50,124 bases of DNA from Gemmatimonadota bacterium. Its GTDB lineage: Bacteria; Latescibacterota; UBA2968. This document shows, piece after piece, positions 27,007-35,925 of this stretch. The first letter of the stretch is position 1. The number at the start of each line of letters is the position of its first letter. The stretch spans positions 1 to 50,124 of the forward strand of contig VXRD01000033.1 of the NCBI GenBank assembly GCA_009838845.1, given 5' to 3'. The translations under genes were made by a program, and so were the position numbers. The notes below the pieces were generated by a model. That model saw nothing but the letters and a program-made list of their open reading frames with translations. It ran no database searches and was not told where the DNA came from.

Positions 27007-28206
27007 ATGTCCACAGAAACCGCGCCATCTTTTCGCTCTGCTTCAAGAGGGGATTTGCGCCCTGTTTTTTATATTACCGCTGCACACCTGGCGTTAGATT
27101 TTTATATGGTCCTTACGCCGCCATTGTGGGCTTTTTTTCAGAGTCATTACAATCTCACGGTAGCGCAGTTTGCCTATTTGCCCACGGTGATTGTCTTTTG
27201 CGGTTCTATCACGCAACCCTTTATGGGCTATTTTAGCGATGGACGCGATCGCATGGCTCTTGTTGCACTTGGGCTATTTGTCACGGGCATTTTTGTCTCT
27301 TGTATCGGCTTTGCGCCCACTGCTTATACACTCGCTATTTTTTTGATTTTCGCGTCTTTTGGATCCTCTCTTTTTCATCCTACCGCCGGGGGATTGGTTA
27401 CTGCTCTAACGCCGCATCGTGCCAATCTGTCTATGGCTATTTTTCTGACGGGGGGAACAACGGGGATGGCGCTCGCTTCGATTACCGGGACGCAAATTGT
27501 CGAGCGATACGGCATCCAATATCTGTGGCTTATTGTCATCCCTGTCTTGATTCTCGCGCCATTTATCCTGTGGCAGTCTCGAAAAGTTCCCGTGCGTGAA
27601 CGCCGCGTAACTGCGGGTAAAATCGATTTCTCCATTTTAAAAAAAGCCCGCTCTCTGTGGACGCTTTTTGCGATTAGTGTGTTGCGCTCTATTATTCACA
27701 CGGGATTTGTCAGTTTTACAGCTATTCTGGGAGCGTCTCGCGGCTGGGCTACCAGCGAAATTGGTTGGGTTTTTTCCGGCTATTTGCTTTCCAGTACGCT
27801 GGGGCGCATCACAGGTGGTTATCTGGCAGATCGCATGTCTCAGCGCAAGCTTCTGGCTTTTTCGTGTGCTTCGTCCGCAATTTTTCACGCTGGTTTTTGT
27901 CTGACAGACGGATATGTGTCGCTTATTTCGTTTTTTGTGGCGGGGTATTTGTTCGATCTCGGTATTACGACGAATATATCTCTGGCACAGCGTGCCTTGC
28001 CGCACAATACGAGTACGGCGACGGGATTGGTGATGGGATTTTCCTGGGGCATGGCGGGCCTTGCTATGATCGGCGTGGGGAGCCTTGCAGAGTGGACCTC
28101 TACTGCGACTGCGCTTGTGGTTGTATCCATGGTGCTTATCCCGGCAACACTTCTGGTGGCGCTACTGCCTTCTGAGTATGGTGAGGTGAGAAGCAAGAAA
28201 AAATAA
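27007..28206 (+). CDS. MFS transporter, fosmidomycin-resistance (Fsr)-like
   Basis: 399 aa with about 12 membrane segments. FGSSLFHPTAGGLVTAL resembles the Fsr subgroup motif (GSSxFHP) and SDGRDR sits in the loop after helix 2. Likely a proton-coupled exporter of small molecules; substrate not predictable, and a sugar or pathway-intermediate role could also fit the sulfatase cluster. No clear ribosome site; the gene begins just after the TCAGC repeat. Confidence 0.85.
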   Translation: MSTETAPSFRSASRGDLRPVFYITAAHLALDFYMVLTPPLWAFFQSHYNLTVAQFAYLPTVIVFCGSITQPFMGYFSDGRDRMALVALGLFVTGIFVSCIGFAPTAYTLAIFLIFASFGSSLFHPTAGGLVTALTPHRANLSMAIFLTGGTTGMALASITGTQIVERYGIQYLWLIVIPVLILAPFILWQSRKVPVRERRVTAGKIDFSILKKARSLWTLFAISVLRSIIHTGFVSFTAILGASRGWATSEIGWVFSGYLLSSTLGRITGGYLADRMSQRKLLAFSCASSAIFHAGFCLTDGYVSLISFFVAGYLFDLGITTNISLAQRALPHNTSTATGLVMGFSWGMAGLAMIGVGSLAEWTSTATALVVVSMVLIPATLLVALLPSEYGEVRSKKK

Positions 28207-28220
28207 AAGGTGAGGGTGGG

Positions 28221-31200
28221 ATGGCTCACACGAAGACACAGAGACACAGAGAAAAGCGGGGACTGAGGTGGTGTTACGCGCTTGCTGTAGTTATTAGTGG
28301 TTGTTTTTTACAGATAGCGCACGCGCAGCCCACATATTCTCCCGGGCAAATTCTCGTCAAATTTCGCAACGCAAAGCCAGCAATTGCACAATTCCGCGAT
28401 CTATCAGAGCTCCATGGCGTGACGGCGATTGAACCACTTTTTACGCCGCGAAGTGCTAAGGCAGTTTATCCCCATCCTTTGACGCGTGTGTACCGCGTTC
28501 ATTTATCGGGCGATCCGGTCGCAGCCGCAGCCGATTACGCATTGCGTCCCGATGTTGTTTACGCACAGCCCAATTATTTGTTTACGCACCACCAGGTGCC
28601 CGATGACCCTCACTACGGCGATCAACGCAGCCTTCAGACCATCGATTGGGAGCTATTGCAACAAAATCTCGGTCCCGTTCGAGAACAGATCATTGTCGCG
28701 ATCATTGATTCTGGCGTCGATTACAACCACGAAGACTTGCGCGATAATATCTGGCACAACGCAGCAGAAGTAAACGGCATGTCTGGCGTTGATGACGATG
28801 GGAATGGGTATATCGACGATATAAGGGGGTGGGATTTTACCCATGCGCCCGGGTTGCCGGGAATGGGCGATTATCTCAGGCGCGACAACGATCCACAGGA
28901 TGAATCGTCGCACGGTACGCGCGTTGCTGGTATTGTTGCAGCTGCGGTGAATAACAATCGAGGTATTGTCGGTGTTGCACCCAATGCACAGATTATGGCA
29001 TTGCGAGCGGGGTTGAGACGGCTTGGAGGTATTGGTTTTCTCGAAGAAGACGATATTGCTGCGGCTATTCTCTATGCCGCGGAAAATGGCGCGCATGTTG
29101 TCAATATGAGTTTGGGTGGACCCGAGCGCACTTTTATTTTGGGCGATGTAATCCAATATGCACACGCTCAAGGCGTTGTGCTCGTCGCCTCTGCGGGCAA
29201 CTCGGGAGATGAGTTGGGATATCCCGCGGGCAATCACTATACGATTGCCGTAGGTGCGGTAAATCACGCCGATCGCCTGGCGGGCTTTAGCAGCACGGGC
29301 GCGTCGCTCGATCTGGTTGCGCCGGGGGTCAGTATTCTCAGCACACGTCTCGATAATCGCTATGCGTCTGGTTCTGGCACTTCTTTTTCTGCGCCTCACA
29401 TATCCGGTTTGGCCGCGCTGATTCTCTCGCGGCGTCCCGATCTTTCGCCTCACTCTGTGCGCAATTTACTCATCGCATCTGCGATTGATCTGGGTCCGTC
29501 GGGGCACGACAATGACTACGGCGCAGGGCGCGTGAGTGGCGCGCAACTCGCAGACCGCCTGAGTACTTTCGATTCGCTGACGGTTGCGATTCGATCTCCC
29601 GCCAATGACGAGGGAGAAGATACTGCGTTTGATATTCGCGCTTCTGTTTCGGGCGCGCAGGTCACGGGTTATCGACTGTCTTATGGCAGCGGGTACAATC
29701 CACAAACATGGACACGTCTCGCCGAGGGGGCGCCCTCTCTGGACATTCGTCAGACGTGGGATGTTTCTGCTTTTGCAGATTCTGACGTGGTTTTGAGACT
29801 CGAGGCAGATTTGTCGGATGGTGTGGTCGTAGAGGACCGCGTTCGCGTTGCCATTGAAAAAATAGCACCCGCTATCACCGCGCTTGCCTGTGGCGATGTA
29901 TTGGAGGACGACCGCCGCGTTTTTGAATGTCGCTGGCGAACCGATCAGCGCGCACACGGGGGTATTGCTTATCGCTATGGCACGAATTTTGATACTCTGT
30001 ACACCGGTCTGGTGCAAAACAAACACCGCGTTGTTCTGCCCCACACATTGCCATCAGGTGTCGTTACATTTCACGTTTTAGCCGATGGGGAAAATAATAT
30101 CCGCGCGGTGCATCCGGCGCAGACAATTGATTATGTTCCATTTCGCGTCCCACAAAATGGCTTTGTGGAAAGGGGCACATTGCCCGATGGTTTTTTGCCC
30201 GACCGCGCGTCGGATTTCGACCGCGATGGCAGGCTGGAAATCGCGCTTATGCCCTATGTTGGAGGCGGTTCTTATGGGTCAGTGCATATTTACGAACGCC
30301 AGGCGGATGGTACATTTATCGATGAATTTCAAAGCGATGAGCGTTTTTTACCCTGGGCAATTGGCGATATTACAAATGATGGGACCGATGATTTATTGGG
30401 CGTGACTTATGAGCGTCTCGTGCTTTTTACAGATAGTTTCTCCAATCCCTATCCCGCGCAGGTGGAATTTGAACAGCGCGGCACATGGGGCGGCGATTTT
30501 GCCGATGTGGATGGTGATAGCATTCCCGATATTATCGCTCGCGCAGGCGATCAGCGCGGTATCCGCGTGATTCGCAATCTCGGCAGTGTGATCCGCGAGG
30601 AGGTATTTCTTGTTGATCCCTCGGAAGGTGGTGGAGACCCTGGTCCGCGCTTTGTAGTTGCGGACTTTGATCGAGATGAACAGCAGGAAATTCTCGCTGG
30701 CGATGGCGATGGCGATCTCTGGATGTACGAATATCGCGCGGGAAAATACGTGCAGACCTGGTACTTGCCGGGCGATGGGGATGCGCGATGGATTGGCGGG
30801 GGTATGGATTTGGATGGCGATGGATTGGTCGAGTTTGCAGTTGCTCGTGCGTACACAGATGCGTACGAGGCTTCCAATGGTTTCTGGGAATTGGAGATTT
30901 ACAGCATGCGTGCGCCCGATACTTATGCGCGTGAATGGACGACGCGAATCCACGGGGTGGCGACCACGGGCAATGGGATTTCAGCAGGGGATGTCGATGG
31001 GGATGGCCTTGTCGATCTGATAGTATGTCTGCGCCCCGATCTCTACGCTTTTCGCGCTGAGAAACCCGATCACTATCGCCCGATCTGGCATACGCCAGTG
31101 GGTTTGATGCGCCGCGCACTCATTGCGGATCTGGACAAAGATTTTCGCTATGAGGTGCTTTTTAATTTGGATGGCGCAGTGCATATTGTTGAACGCGATG

Positions 31201-31934
31201 AACCGCCAGTTGAGGTGGGGTCGCCGCAGATTATACGCGCGCGGCCTCTGGGTCCAACTCGCGTTGAAATAGACTGGATGCAAGTGCCCGATGCGTCTTC
31301 TTACCAGATTTATCGCGCTGTCGGCGATGGTGTGCTCGATTATTTTGATGAGATCAGCGACCGCACGGTATATATTGATTCTTTGCTGACCGAAGGCCAG
31401 ACCTATCACTATCAGATTGTCGCCGTGGCCGATTGGGACCTTCGCTCGGGTATTGTATCTCTCACGCCGAATCGTGCGCCAGAGGTCGTGCGCGTTGAAA
31501 CACTGTCGGAAAACCAGATTCAAATTTTCTTTTCGGAAGAGATGGGATCAGATGCGGCACTGCCGTCGAGTTATCTGCTCGGCGGTGTTGGGCAACCCAC
31601 ATCAGTGATTCTCGACCAGCAAAATACTCGCGCGGTTCTGTCTTTTGCCGTACTGTTTCCCCCTCGATATACGCTGACTATTCTCAATACATCCGATGCG
31701 AGCGGTACACCTCTTGGTTTGAAAACTATTTCAGATATTGTTGATCCGAGCCTTCTCGCGCGGGCCGATGTCGATGGCAGTGGCGTTGTCGATTTCGCAG
31801 ATTTCCTATCTTTTGTCCGTGCATTTCAAACTTCTGATTCCACATTTGATTTTGACGGCGATGGTATCGTCAATTTCCCCGACTTTCTCATCTTTGCCAA
31901 TCTTTTTGGTCGCAAGGTTGGGGCTGGGGGCTAA
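28221..31934 (+). CDS. Secreted subtilisin-like (S8) protease with FG-GAP-like repeats, FnIII and dockerin-like module
   Basis: 1237 aa. Residues 1-35: a basic stretch and a hydrophobic signal (ALAVVISGCFL), then a prodomain (about 40-125). S8 domain about 155-435 with triad Asp163 (IIDSGVDYNHEDL), His231 (SSHGTRVAG) and Ser388 (GTSFSAPHISG). Residues about 650-1000 hold some seven FG-GAP/VCBS-like repeats (DVDGDGLVDLIV, DLDGDGLVEFAV). A fibronectin-III-like domain (about 1010-1090) and an Ig-like domain follow. The last ~55 residues are a dockerin-like pair (DVDGSGVVDFADFLSF, DFDGDGIVNFPDFLIF). The first residues AHTKTQRHREK are encoded by a low-complexity ACACAGAG repeat. Confidence 0.92.
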   Translation: MAHTKTQRHREKRGLRWCYALAVVISGCFLQIAHAQPTYSPGQILVKFRNAKPAIAQFRDLSELHGVTAIEPLFTPRSAKAVYPHPLTRVYRVHLSGDPVAAAADYALRPDVVYAQPNYLFTHHQVPDDPHYGDQRSLQTIDWELLQQNLGPVREQIIVAIIDSGVDYNHEDLRDNIWHNAAEVNGMSGVDDDGNGYIDDIRGWDFTHAPGLPGMGDYLRRDNDPQDESSHGTRVAGIVAAAVNNNRGIVGVAPNAQIMALRAGLRRLGGIGFLEEDDIAAAILYAAENGAHVVNMSLGGPERTFILGDVIQYAHAQGVVLVASAGNSGDELGYPAGNHYTIAVGAVNHADRLAGFSSTGASLDLVAPGVSILSTRLDNRYASGSGTSFSAPHISGLAALILSRRPDLSPHSVRNLLIASAIDLGPSGHDNDYGAGRVSGAQLADRLSTFDSLTVAIRSPANDEGEDTAFDIRASVSGAQVTGYRLSYGSGYNPQTWTRLAEGAPSLDIRQTWDVSAFADSDVVLRLEADLSDGVVVEDRVRVAIEKIAPAITALACGDVLEDDRRVFECRWRTDQRAHGGIAYRYGTNFDTLYTGLVQNKHRVVLPHTLPSGVVTFHVLADGENNIRAVHPAQTIDYVPFRVPQNGFVERGTLPDGFLPDRASDFDRDGRLEIALMPYVGGGSYGSVHIYERQADGTFIDEFQSDERFLPWAIGDITNDGTDDLLGVTYERLVLFTDSFSNPYPAQVEFEQRGTWGGDFADVDGDSIPDIIARAGDQRGIRVIRNLGSVIREEVFLVDPSEGGGDPGPRFVVADFDRDEQQEILAGDGDGDLWMYEYRAGKYVQTWYLPGDGDARWIGGGMDLDGDGLVEFAVARAYTDAYEASNGFWELEIYSMRAPDTYAREWTTRIHGVATTGNGISAGDVDGDGLVDLIVCLRPDLYAFRAEKPDHYRPIWHTPVGLMRRALIADLDKDFRYEVLFNLDGAVHIVERDEPPVEVGSPQIIRARPLGPTRVEIDWMQVPDASSYQIYRAVGDGVLDYFDEISDRTVYIDSLLTEGQTYHYQIVAVADWDLRSGIVSLTPNRAPEVVRVETLSENQIQIFFSEEMGSDAALPSSYLLGGVGQPTSVILDQQNTRAVLSFAVLFPPRYTLTILNTSDASGTPLGLKTISDIVDPSLLARADVDGSGVVDFADFLSFVRAFQTSDSTFDFDGDGIVNFPDFLIFANLFGRKVGAGG
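28228..28254. repeat. ACACAGAG-type short repeat inside the protease start
   Basis: Purine-rich repeat with two copies of GACACAGA. The same kind of sequence is a known intergenic repeat in diverse bacteria and yields the HTKTQRHRE peptide when translated. Here it has become the n-region of the signal peptide, or the start is misassigned; no other start codon lies in frame before the hydrophobic segment. Confidence 0.5.
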
Positions 31935-31938
31935 GGTT

Positions 31939-32583
31939 ATGAATATTGGTATTCCCAAACGTGCGTTTTTTCAGGTGGCTTTTCCCTGCGTGTTTCGCGC
32001 AGATGTCCCGGTAATTGATGGGGTACTCAATGACTGGGAGGCGACTTATCTGGTGCCTGATTTGACCGGGGTTGAGGGAAAAAATCCCTTTGCCGATGTG
32101 TATATGGCTTGGCACGATACCGGATTATTTTTCGCAGTTGATGTGAAAAGTGGAGGTGGGCGTGCGCCCGATGTTCGCAGTCCATTGCGCGGTGACGGAC
32201 TTCAGGTGTGGATTGATACGCGCGATGTGCGTAATGCGCCTCGGGGAAGCCGTTACTGTCATCATTTTTGTTTTTGGCCGGGCAAGGGCAAGGGGCGAGC
32301 CGGGGGAAGGCAGTTTCGTCTGCGACGGGCGAGAGCACATCCGAGATTGTGCGATCCCGAGCGTCTAAAGGCGGCTTCAAAGGTGCTCAAAACGGGGTAT
32401 CGTCTGGAAGCTCATATTCCCGCTACTGCAATGACCGGGTTTGATCCCGATGAGAATAATCGGATCGGTTTTACTTATTTGCTGCGCGACAAAAATCTGG
32501 GACGACAAGTTTGGACAGCAGAAGAGATTTTGCCCGTGTCTTATGATCCGAGTTTGTGGGGTACAGCGGAATTGGTGAGGTGA
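31939..32583 (+). CDS. CBM9-like (DOMON-type) carbohydrate-binding protein
   Basis: 214 aa from the ATG at 31939, 4 nt after the protease stop (TAAGG upstream). DGVLNDWEATYLVPDL, VYMAWHDTGLFFAVDV and GDGLQVWIDTRDVRNA follow the CBM9 family-1 pattern seen in bacterial proteins with a beta-sandwich, and the C-terminal WTAEEILPVSYDPSLWG closes it. No signal peptide, so it may be cytoplasmic, or a true start could lie elsewhere. Ligand unknown. Probably co-transcribed with the subtilase. Confidence 0.75.
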   Translation: MNIGIPKRAFFQVAFPCVFRADVPVIDGVLNDWEATYLVPDLTGVEGKNPFADVYMAWHDTGLFFAVDVKSGGGRAPDVRSPLRGDGLQVWIDTRDVRNAPRGSRYCHHFCFWPGKGKGRAGGRQFRLRRARAHPRLCDPERLKAASKVLKTGYRLEAHIPATAMTGFDPDENNRIGFTYLLRDKNLGRQVWTAEEILPVSYDPSLWGTAELVR

Positions 32584-32689
32584 GAGCTAAAAGACGAGGA
32601 GGGAGTTTGTATTTCGTCAAATAGTTTTGTATATTGGAAACATTGAACGTTGGTATCAATCGGATATAGTTTATATTCGAGGTTGGTAT

Positions 32690-33697
32690 ATGGCACAAGA
32701 TAGCGAACTTTCTCAAGATCTCACCGCTCGTGTGGAGCGTTTGGAGTCGCTGTTGGCAATTAGTCGGTTGATGAATGCGACGTCAAACCAGGGGCGGTTA
32801 ATCAGTGGTATTGCACATGAAATCTCCACGTATTTAGAGGCGGAACAGTGTTCAATTTTTTTTCACAACCGCCTGACGGATGAGCTATATACGCATGTTG
32901 GTGCGGGCGTCGAAAAAGACACGCAGGTGCGAATCCCGAGCAATAGGGGTATCGCAGGGCATGTGTTTAATAGCGGCGATGTGAGAAATGTTTTAGATAC
33001 CTCTAAAGACCCCTTGTTTTCCAATGAGCTTGGGTATGAAACGCATACTATGCTGGCTTTTCCGCTGCACAACAGACGCGGGGAGGTGATAGGTGTGCTG
33101 GAACTCCTGAACAAGAAAGACGATCCGGGGTATTTTACAAAAGATGATGAGGATTTCCTGCACGAGGTGGCCGCGCAAATCGGTGGGTTGGTCGATATGA
33201 TGTTGCGGCGCGAGGAGATGGCCCACCGCAATGAGTTGCTCGAAGCACAGATGGAGCGCTTGTCGGGATTTGAGCATCTGGTGGAAGACCGCACGGTTAT
33301 CAATACCGTGTTTAAGTACAATCGCAAGATACACTATTGGGCCGGGCTCGTCGGCATGATTTTGTTGGCGGTGATGTCTATTACCTCTCTGGTGATGGTG
33401 CGATCTGCTGATTTCCGGAAAATCATGCTGGAGTTGCATTCGGGGGTTATTTTTGCGGGTGCTAGCAACGCGTATATTTATACCGATATCGTTGCCTATG
33501 TTACGTTGACGATTTGTCTTTCTGGTTTTCTGATGTATGCCTATCCACCATTGAATCGCTGGATGAGGGCCAAAAAGGATCGGCTTTCGCGGTTTATGAT
33601 TCAGGCGGGGGTGCGTCAGCACAATCAAAATCGCCGGGTTCAGGAGGGCTTGAGAAAAGTTTTGGGAGGCCGAGATAACCCCTCTGGAAAAACTTGA
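32690..33697 (+). CDS. GAF-domain protein with C-terminal two-helix membrane segment
   Basis: 335 aa from the ATG at 32690 (GAGG 7 nt upstream; the frame is open to 32627). Residues about 20-175: a GAF domain (CSIFFHNRLTDELYTHVGAG, IPSNRGIAGHV). A coiled coil about 172-200 follows. Residues about 214-237 and 265-287 are membrane helices; His215 (KIHYWAGL) and His250 (LELHSGV) sit like the heme or structural His of PepSY-type membrane domains. No catalytic output domain. It may sense a small molecule or redox state at the membrane; function unknown. A c-type cytochrome lipoprotein gene follows 68 nt downstream. Confidence 0.75.
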   Translation: MAQDSELSQDLTARVERLESLLAISRLMNATSNQGRLISGIAHEISTYLEAEQCSIFFHNRLTDELYTHVGAGVEKDTQVRIPSNRGIAGHVFNSGDVRNVLDTSKDPLFSNELGYETHTMLAFPLHNRRGEVIGVLELLNKKDDPGYFTKDDEDFLHEVAAQIGGLVDMMLRREEMAHRNELLEAQMERLSGFEHLVEDRTVINTVFKYNRKIHYWAGLVGMILLAVMSITSLVMVRSADFRKIMLELHSGVIFAGASNAYIYTDIVAYVTLTICLSGFLMYAYPPLNRWMRAKKDRLSRFMIQAGVRQHNQNRRVQEGLRKVLGGRDNPSGKT

Positions 33698-33722
33698 TTT
33701 TATGTTCGGAAAAGTTTATTAT
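33694..33722 (+). promoter_or_regulatory. Putative sigma70-type promoter of the cytochrome lipoprotein gene
   Basis: TTGATT (33694-33699), a 17-nt spacer and TATTAT (33717-33722), overlapping the stop of the GAF gene and 43 nt before the lipoprotein start. It would let the lipoprotein be made independently of the upstream gene. Confidence 0.5.
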
Positions 33723-33764
33723 CATATTCGCACTGTAAAACGAGAATGAAATGAGGAGGAATCA

Positions 33765-34217
33765 ATGCGTTATTTGAGGTTTATGGCTCTGGGTTCGGTA
33801 ATTCTGGGTGTTGTGATGGCTGGTATCGCTGGCTGTGGTGGAGGTAACGAACAGTCGGACAATAATCTGCCAGTAAGACGTGCGAAGATGCGCGATATTA
33901 AGCTGAGTACAGACCGGATTATGGTCGCGTTGAAAAACGAGACGGTTGAGGGGGTTGCCGACGATGCCGAGAAGATTCAGGATGCGTTGAAAGCGGTGAT
34001 CGATCTCTATCCGCCAGAACACGAGGAGAAGTACACGATTTACAACCAGGCATCTCAAACACTGGCTTTGGGGATTGCATCGGCTGCCAAGGCGGGAAAT
34101 GTCAAAGAGGCGAATAAGAAGTTCCGCGCCATGGTACCTTATTGCGGTAAATGTCACGAAGATTGTGCCTTTTTATTGGCTCCCGCATTTCCCGAGTATG
34201 AAGACGTAAGTGAATAA
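33765..34217 (+). CDS. Lipoprotein with c-type cytochrome (CxxCH) motif
   Basis: 150 aa. Lipobox GIAGC with lipidated Cys24, then a Gly/Ser linker and a helical domain (about 38-125). Near the C-terminus is CGKCH (127-131), a c-type heme motif, followed by another Cys in EDC. A helical bundle with a C-terminal CxxCH is the layout of class II cytochromes (cytochrome c'/c556). It would be anchored in a membrane facing the periplasm and carry one heme. Role in electron transfer or gas binding not determined. AGGAGG precedes the ATG. A terminator follows. Confidence 0.8.
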   Translation: MRYLRFMALGSVILGVVMAGIAGCGGGNEQSDNNLPVRRAKMRDIKLSTDRIMVALKNETVEGVADDAEKIQDALKAVIDLYPPEHEEKYTIYNQASQTLALGIASAAKAGNVKEANKKFRAMVPYCGKCHEDCAFLLAPAFPEYEDVSE

Positions 34218-34229
34218 AAATCAAGAATA

Positions 34230-34268
34230 AAAAAAGCGTCAGCTCATTAAGCTGGCGCTTTTTTTTTG
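34230..34268. terminator. Bidirectional terminator
   Basis: Stem AGCGTCAGCT (34235-34244) with AGCTGGCGCT (34250-34259), one G-U pair, 5-nt loop; A run on the left and T run on the right. Serves the cytochrome gene (+) and the convergent amidohydrolase gene (-). Confidence 0.85.
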
Positions 34269-34278
34269 GCTTTTGTGA

Positions 34279-35037
34279 TCAGAACCGCCAGATTTTCAGG
34301 GCGGTTTTTCCGAATATCCATTCTCTGTCTTCTGAACTGAGATCAGATAGATAATCCATCGGGACTTTGAGGCTGTTATCATAGCCTTCGCGTCTGCTTA
34401 CTGGAGGATAGTCGCTTCCCCACATGACCCTTTGGGGACCGAAGGCTTCTATGGCCATGTCGGCGAGTGGGGGAATGGGATCAAAGGGCAAGGGGACAGG
34501 ACAGATTTCGCCGAATCCGGGGAGTTTGATGGACAGATTGGGGTATTCGGCGAGTTCGAGGATTTTTTTGAAGGTATCATAAGGAGGTTGCTGGCCCTCG
34601 CCGATGCCCGCGAGGTGTTCGATCACAATGGACAGAGTTGGAAATTCTCTGATTACTTCTGCAAATTCATCGCTTAGAAGGCTCTGGGGACTGCTCGGCG
34701 CACTGACAACGAGGTCGAGTTCGGCTGCTGTACGCCACTGCACGAGGGGGGCAGCGCAATCGGCGCGACTATTTGCCGGAAGGCGAATGCCCACGATGCC
34801 CTGTTCTGTCCATTGTCGCATGGCTGTGCCATCGTCTGTGGGGGGAACGATCATGGCCGCTTGAAATTTTCCCGGATGTGCCGCCATGCTATTGATCATG
34901 TACTGGTTATCCGAGTTCCCCGCGTATTGGATAAAGATGGCACGATCAACGCCGGATGTGTTCATGTGGTAGAGTAGAGATTCCACGGGTTCGTATTTGT
35001 GAAGTCCAATGTGGCAGTGTGTATCGACAATGGTCAT
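34279..35037 (-). CDS. Amidohydrolase-family (PF04909-type) metal-dependent hydrolase
   Basis: 252 aa, compact TIM barrel. VDTHCHIG is the first metal site; VIEHLAG and MWGSDYPPVSR carry the later His/Asp residues typical of amidohydrolase 2 proteins such as decarboxylases and lactonases. Substrate unknown. GGAG precedes the ATG. Starts 24 nt after the SRAP gene on the same strand and probably shares its promoter. Confidence 0.88.
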   Translation of the reverse strand: MTIVDTHCHIGLHKYEPVESLLYHMNTSGVDRAIFIQYAGNSDNQYMINSMAAHPGKFQAAMIVPPTDDGTAMRQWTEQGIVGIRLPANSRADCAAPLVQWRTAAELDLVVSAPSSPQSLLSDEFAEVIREFPTLSIVIEHLAGIGEGQQPPYDTFKKILELAEYPNLSIKLPGFGEICPVPLPFDPIPPLADMAIEAFGPQRVMWGSDYPPVSRREGYDNSLKVPMDYLSDLSSEDREWIFGKTALKIWRF

Positions 35038-35061
35038 TGTGTTTGCTCCGAAGGGGTGGGA

Positions 35062-35751
35062 TCAAAACAATGCGCCCTGTTCGGGCGATTGCGCGGGTTT
35101 CAGGCAGTCGGGAGTGTCATTCCTCGGATTATTGACAAGGGTGGAAACGGGATGTGCGCTCATCTCCTGGGCGGAATAGGGAATGAGGAGTTCCTGGAGG
35201 TCCGTTCTTTCTTCTGGATCGAGCCAGAGGTCATACACATCATCCGGTAGAATGACGGGCATGCGGTTGTGAATTGGAGCCATCAGGTCGTTGGGTTCGG
35301 TTGTGATAATCGTACAGGATTGGATGCGTTGTCCTTCGGGCGAATGCCACGATTCCCAGAGGCCAGCAAAGGCAAAGGGGATACCGGATTTGAGCGCGAT
35401 GTACATAGGGGTTTTGGTTCTGCCGTCGGGATTGCGTTGCCATTCGTAAAATCCCGTTGTGGGAATCAGACACCTCCGTCTTTTGAAGGCCGTGCGAAAT
35501 GAGGGTTTTTCCGCAAGGGTTTCTCCCCGAGCATTGATGAGTCGGTTGCCAATTTTGTGATCTTTTGCCCACGATGGAATAAGTCCCCATTTGAAGGTGT
35601 CTGCCCGCGGCTCGGCAGTGTTGGCAATCGCCGTGATGTCCTGGCCCGGTGCGATATTGTATCGCAAGGGTATCTCGTTGGGAAAAACAATCTGTGGAAA
35701 TGCAAGCTGGTTTTCATCGTTTTGGGCAGCATAAACAAATCGACCGCACAT
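35062..35751 (-). CDS. SRAP/HMCES domain protein (YedK-like)
   Basis: 229 aa. Catalytic Cys2 directly after the initiator Met (MCGRFVY). Core motifs: YNIAPGQ, WGLIPSWAKD, INARGETLAEKPSFR, CLIPTTGFYEW (catalytic Glu) and PIHNRMPVIL (active-site His). SRAP proteins bind abasic sites in single-stranded DNA and make a covalent Cys crosslink that protects them. Promoter TTGACA/TATACA lies upstream. Followed by the amidohydrolase gene with a 24-nt gap. Confidence 0.95.
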   Translation of the reverse strand: MCGRFVYAAQNDENQLAFPQIVFPNEIPLRYNIAPGQDITAIANTAEPRADTFKWGLIPSWAKDHKIGNRLINARGETLAEKPSFRTAFKRRRCLIPTTGFYEWQRNPDGRTKTPMYIALKSGIPFAFAGLWESWHSPEGQRIQSCTIITTEPNDLMAPIHNRMPVILPDDVYDLWLDPEERTDLQELLIPYSAQEMSAHPVSTLVNNPRNDTPDCLKPAQSPEQGALF

Positions 35752-35795
35752 GGTGTGATTCCTCGTTCATAGTTTGTAGATTATCTCTTTAACTA

Positions 35796-35823
35796 TGTAT
35801 AGCCTGTTCTCATCAAATGTCAA
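35796..35823 (-). promoter_or_regulatory. Sigma70-type promoter of the SRAP-amidohydrolase pair
   Basis: On the minus strand: TTGACA (35823-35818), a 16-nt spacer and TATACA (35801-35796), 45 nt before the SRAP start. Confidence 0.6.
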
Positions 35824-35925
35824 GGTCTTTCCCTTAATAATTTTTGCTTGCTCGTGGACGGGTGTCTCATTACATTGGGCGGCGTTTTGATAGATTGATT
35901 TTACATTTTTGATTGGAGGGATATT

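Noticed and set aside
28653-29453. 266-aa open frame on the minus strand
   Set aside because: Antisense to the S8 catalytic domain, no motif.
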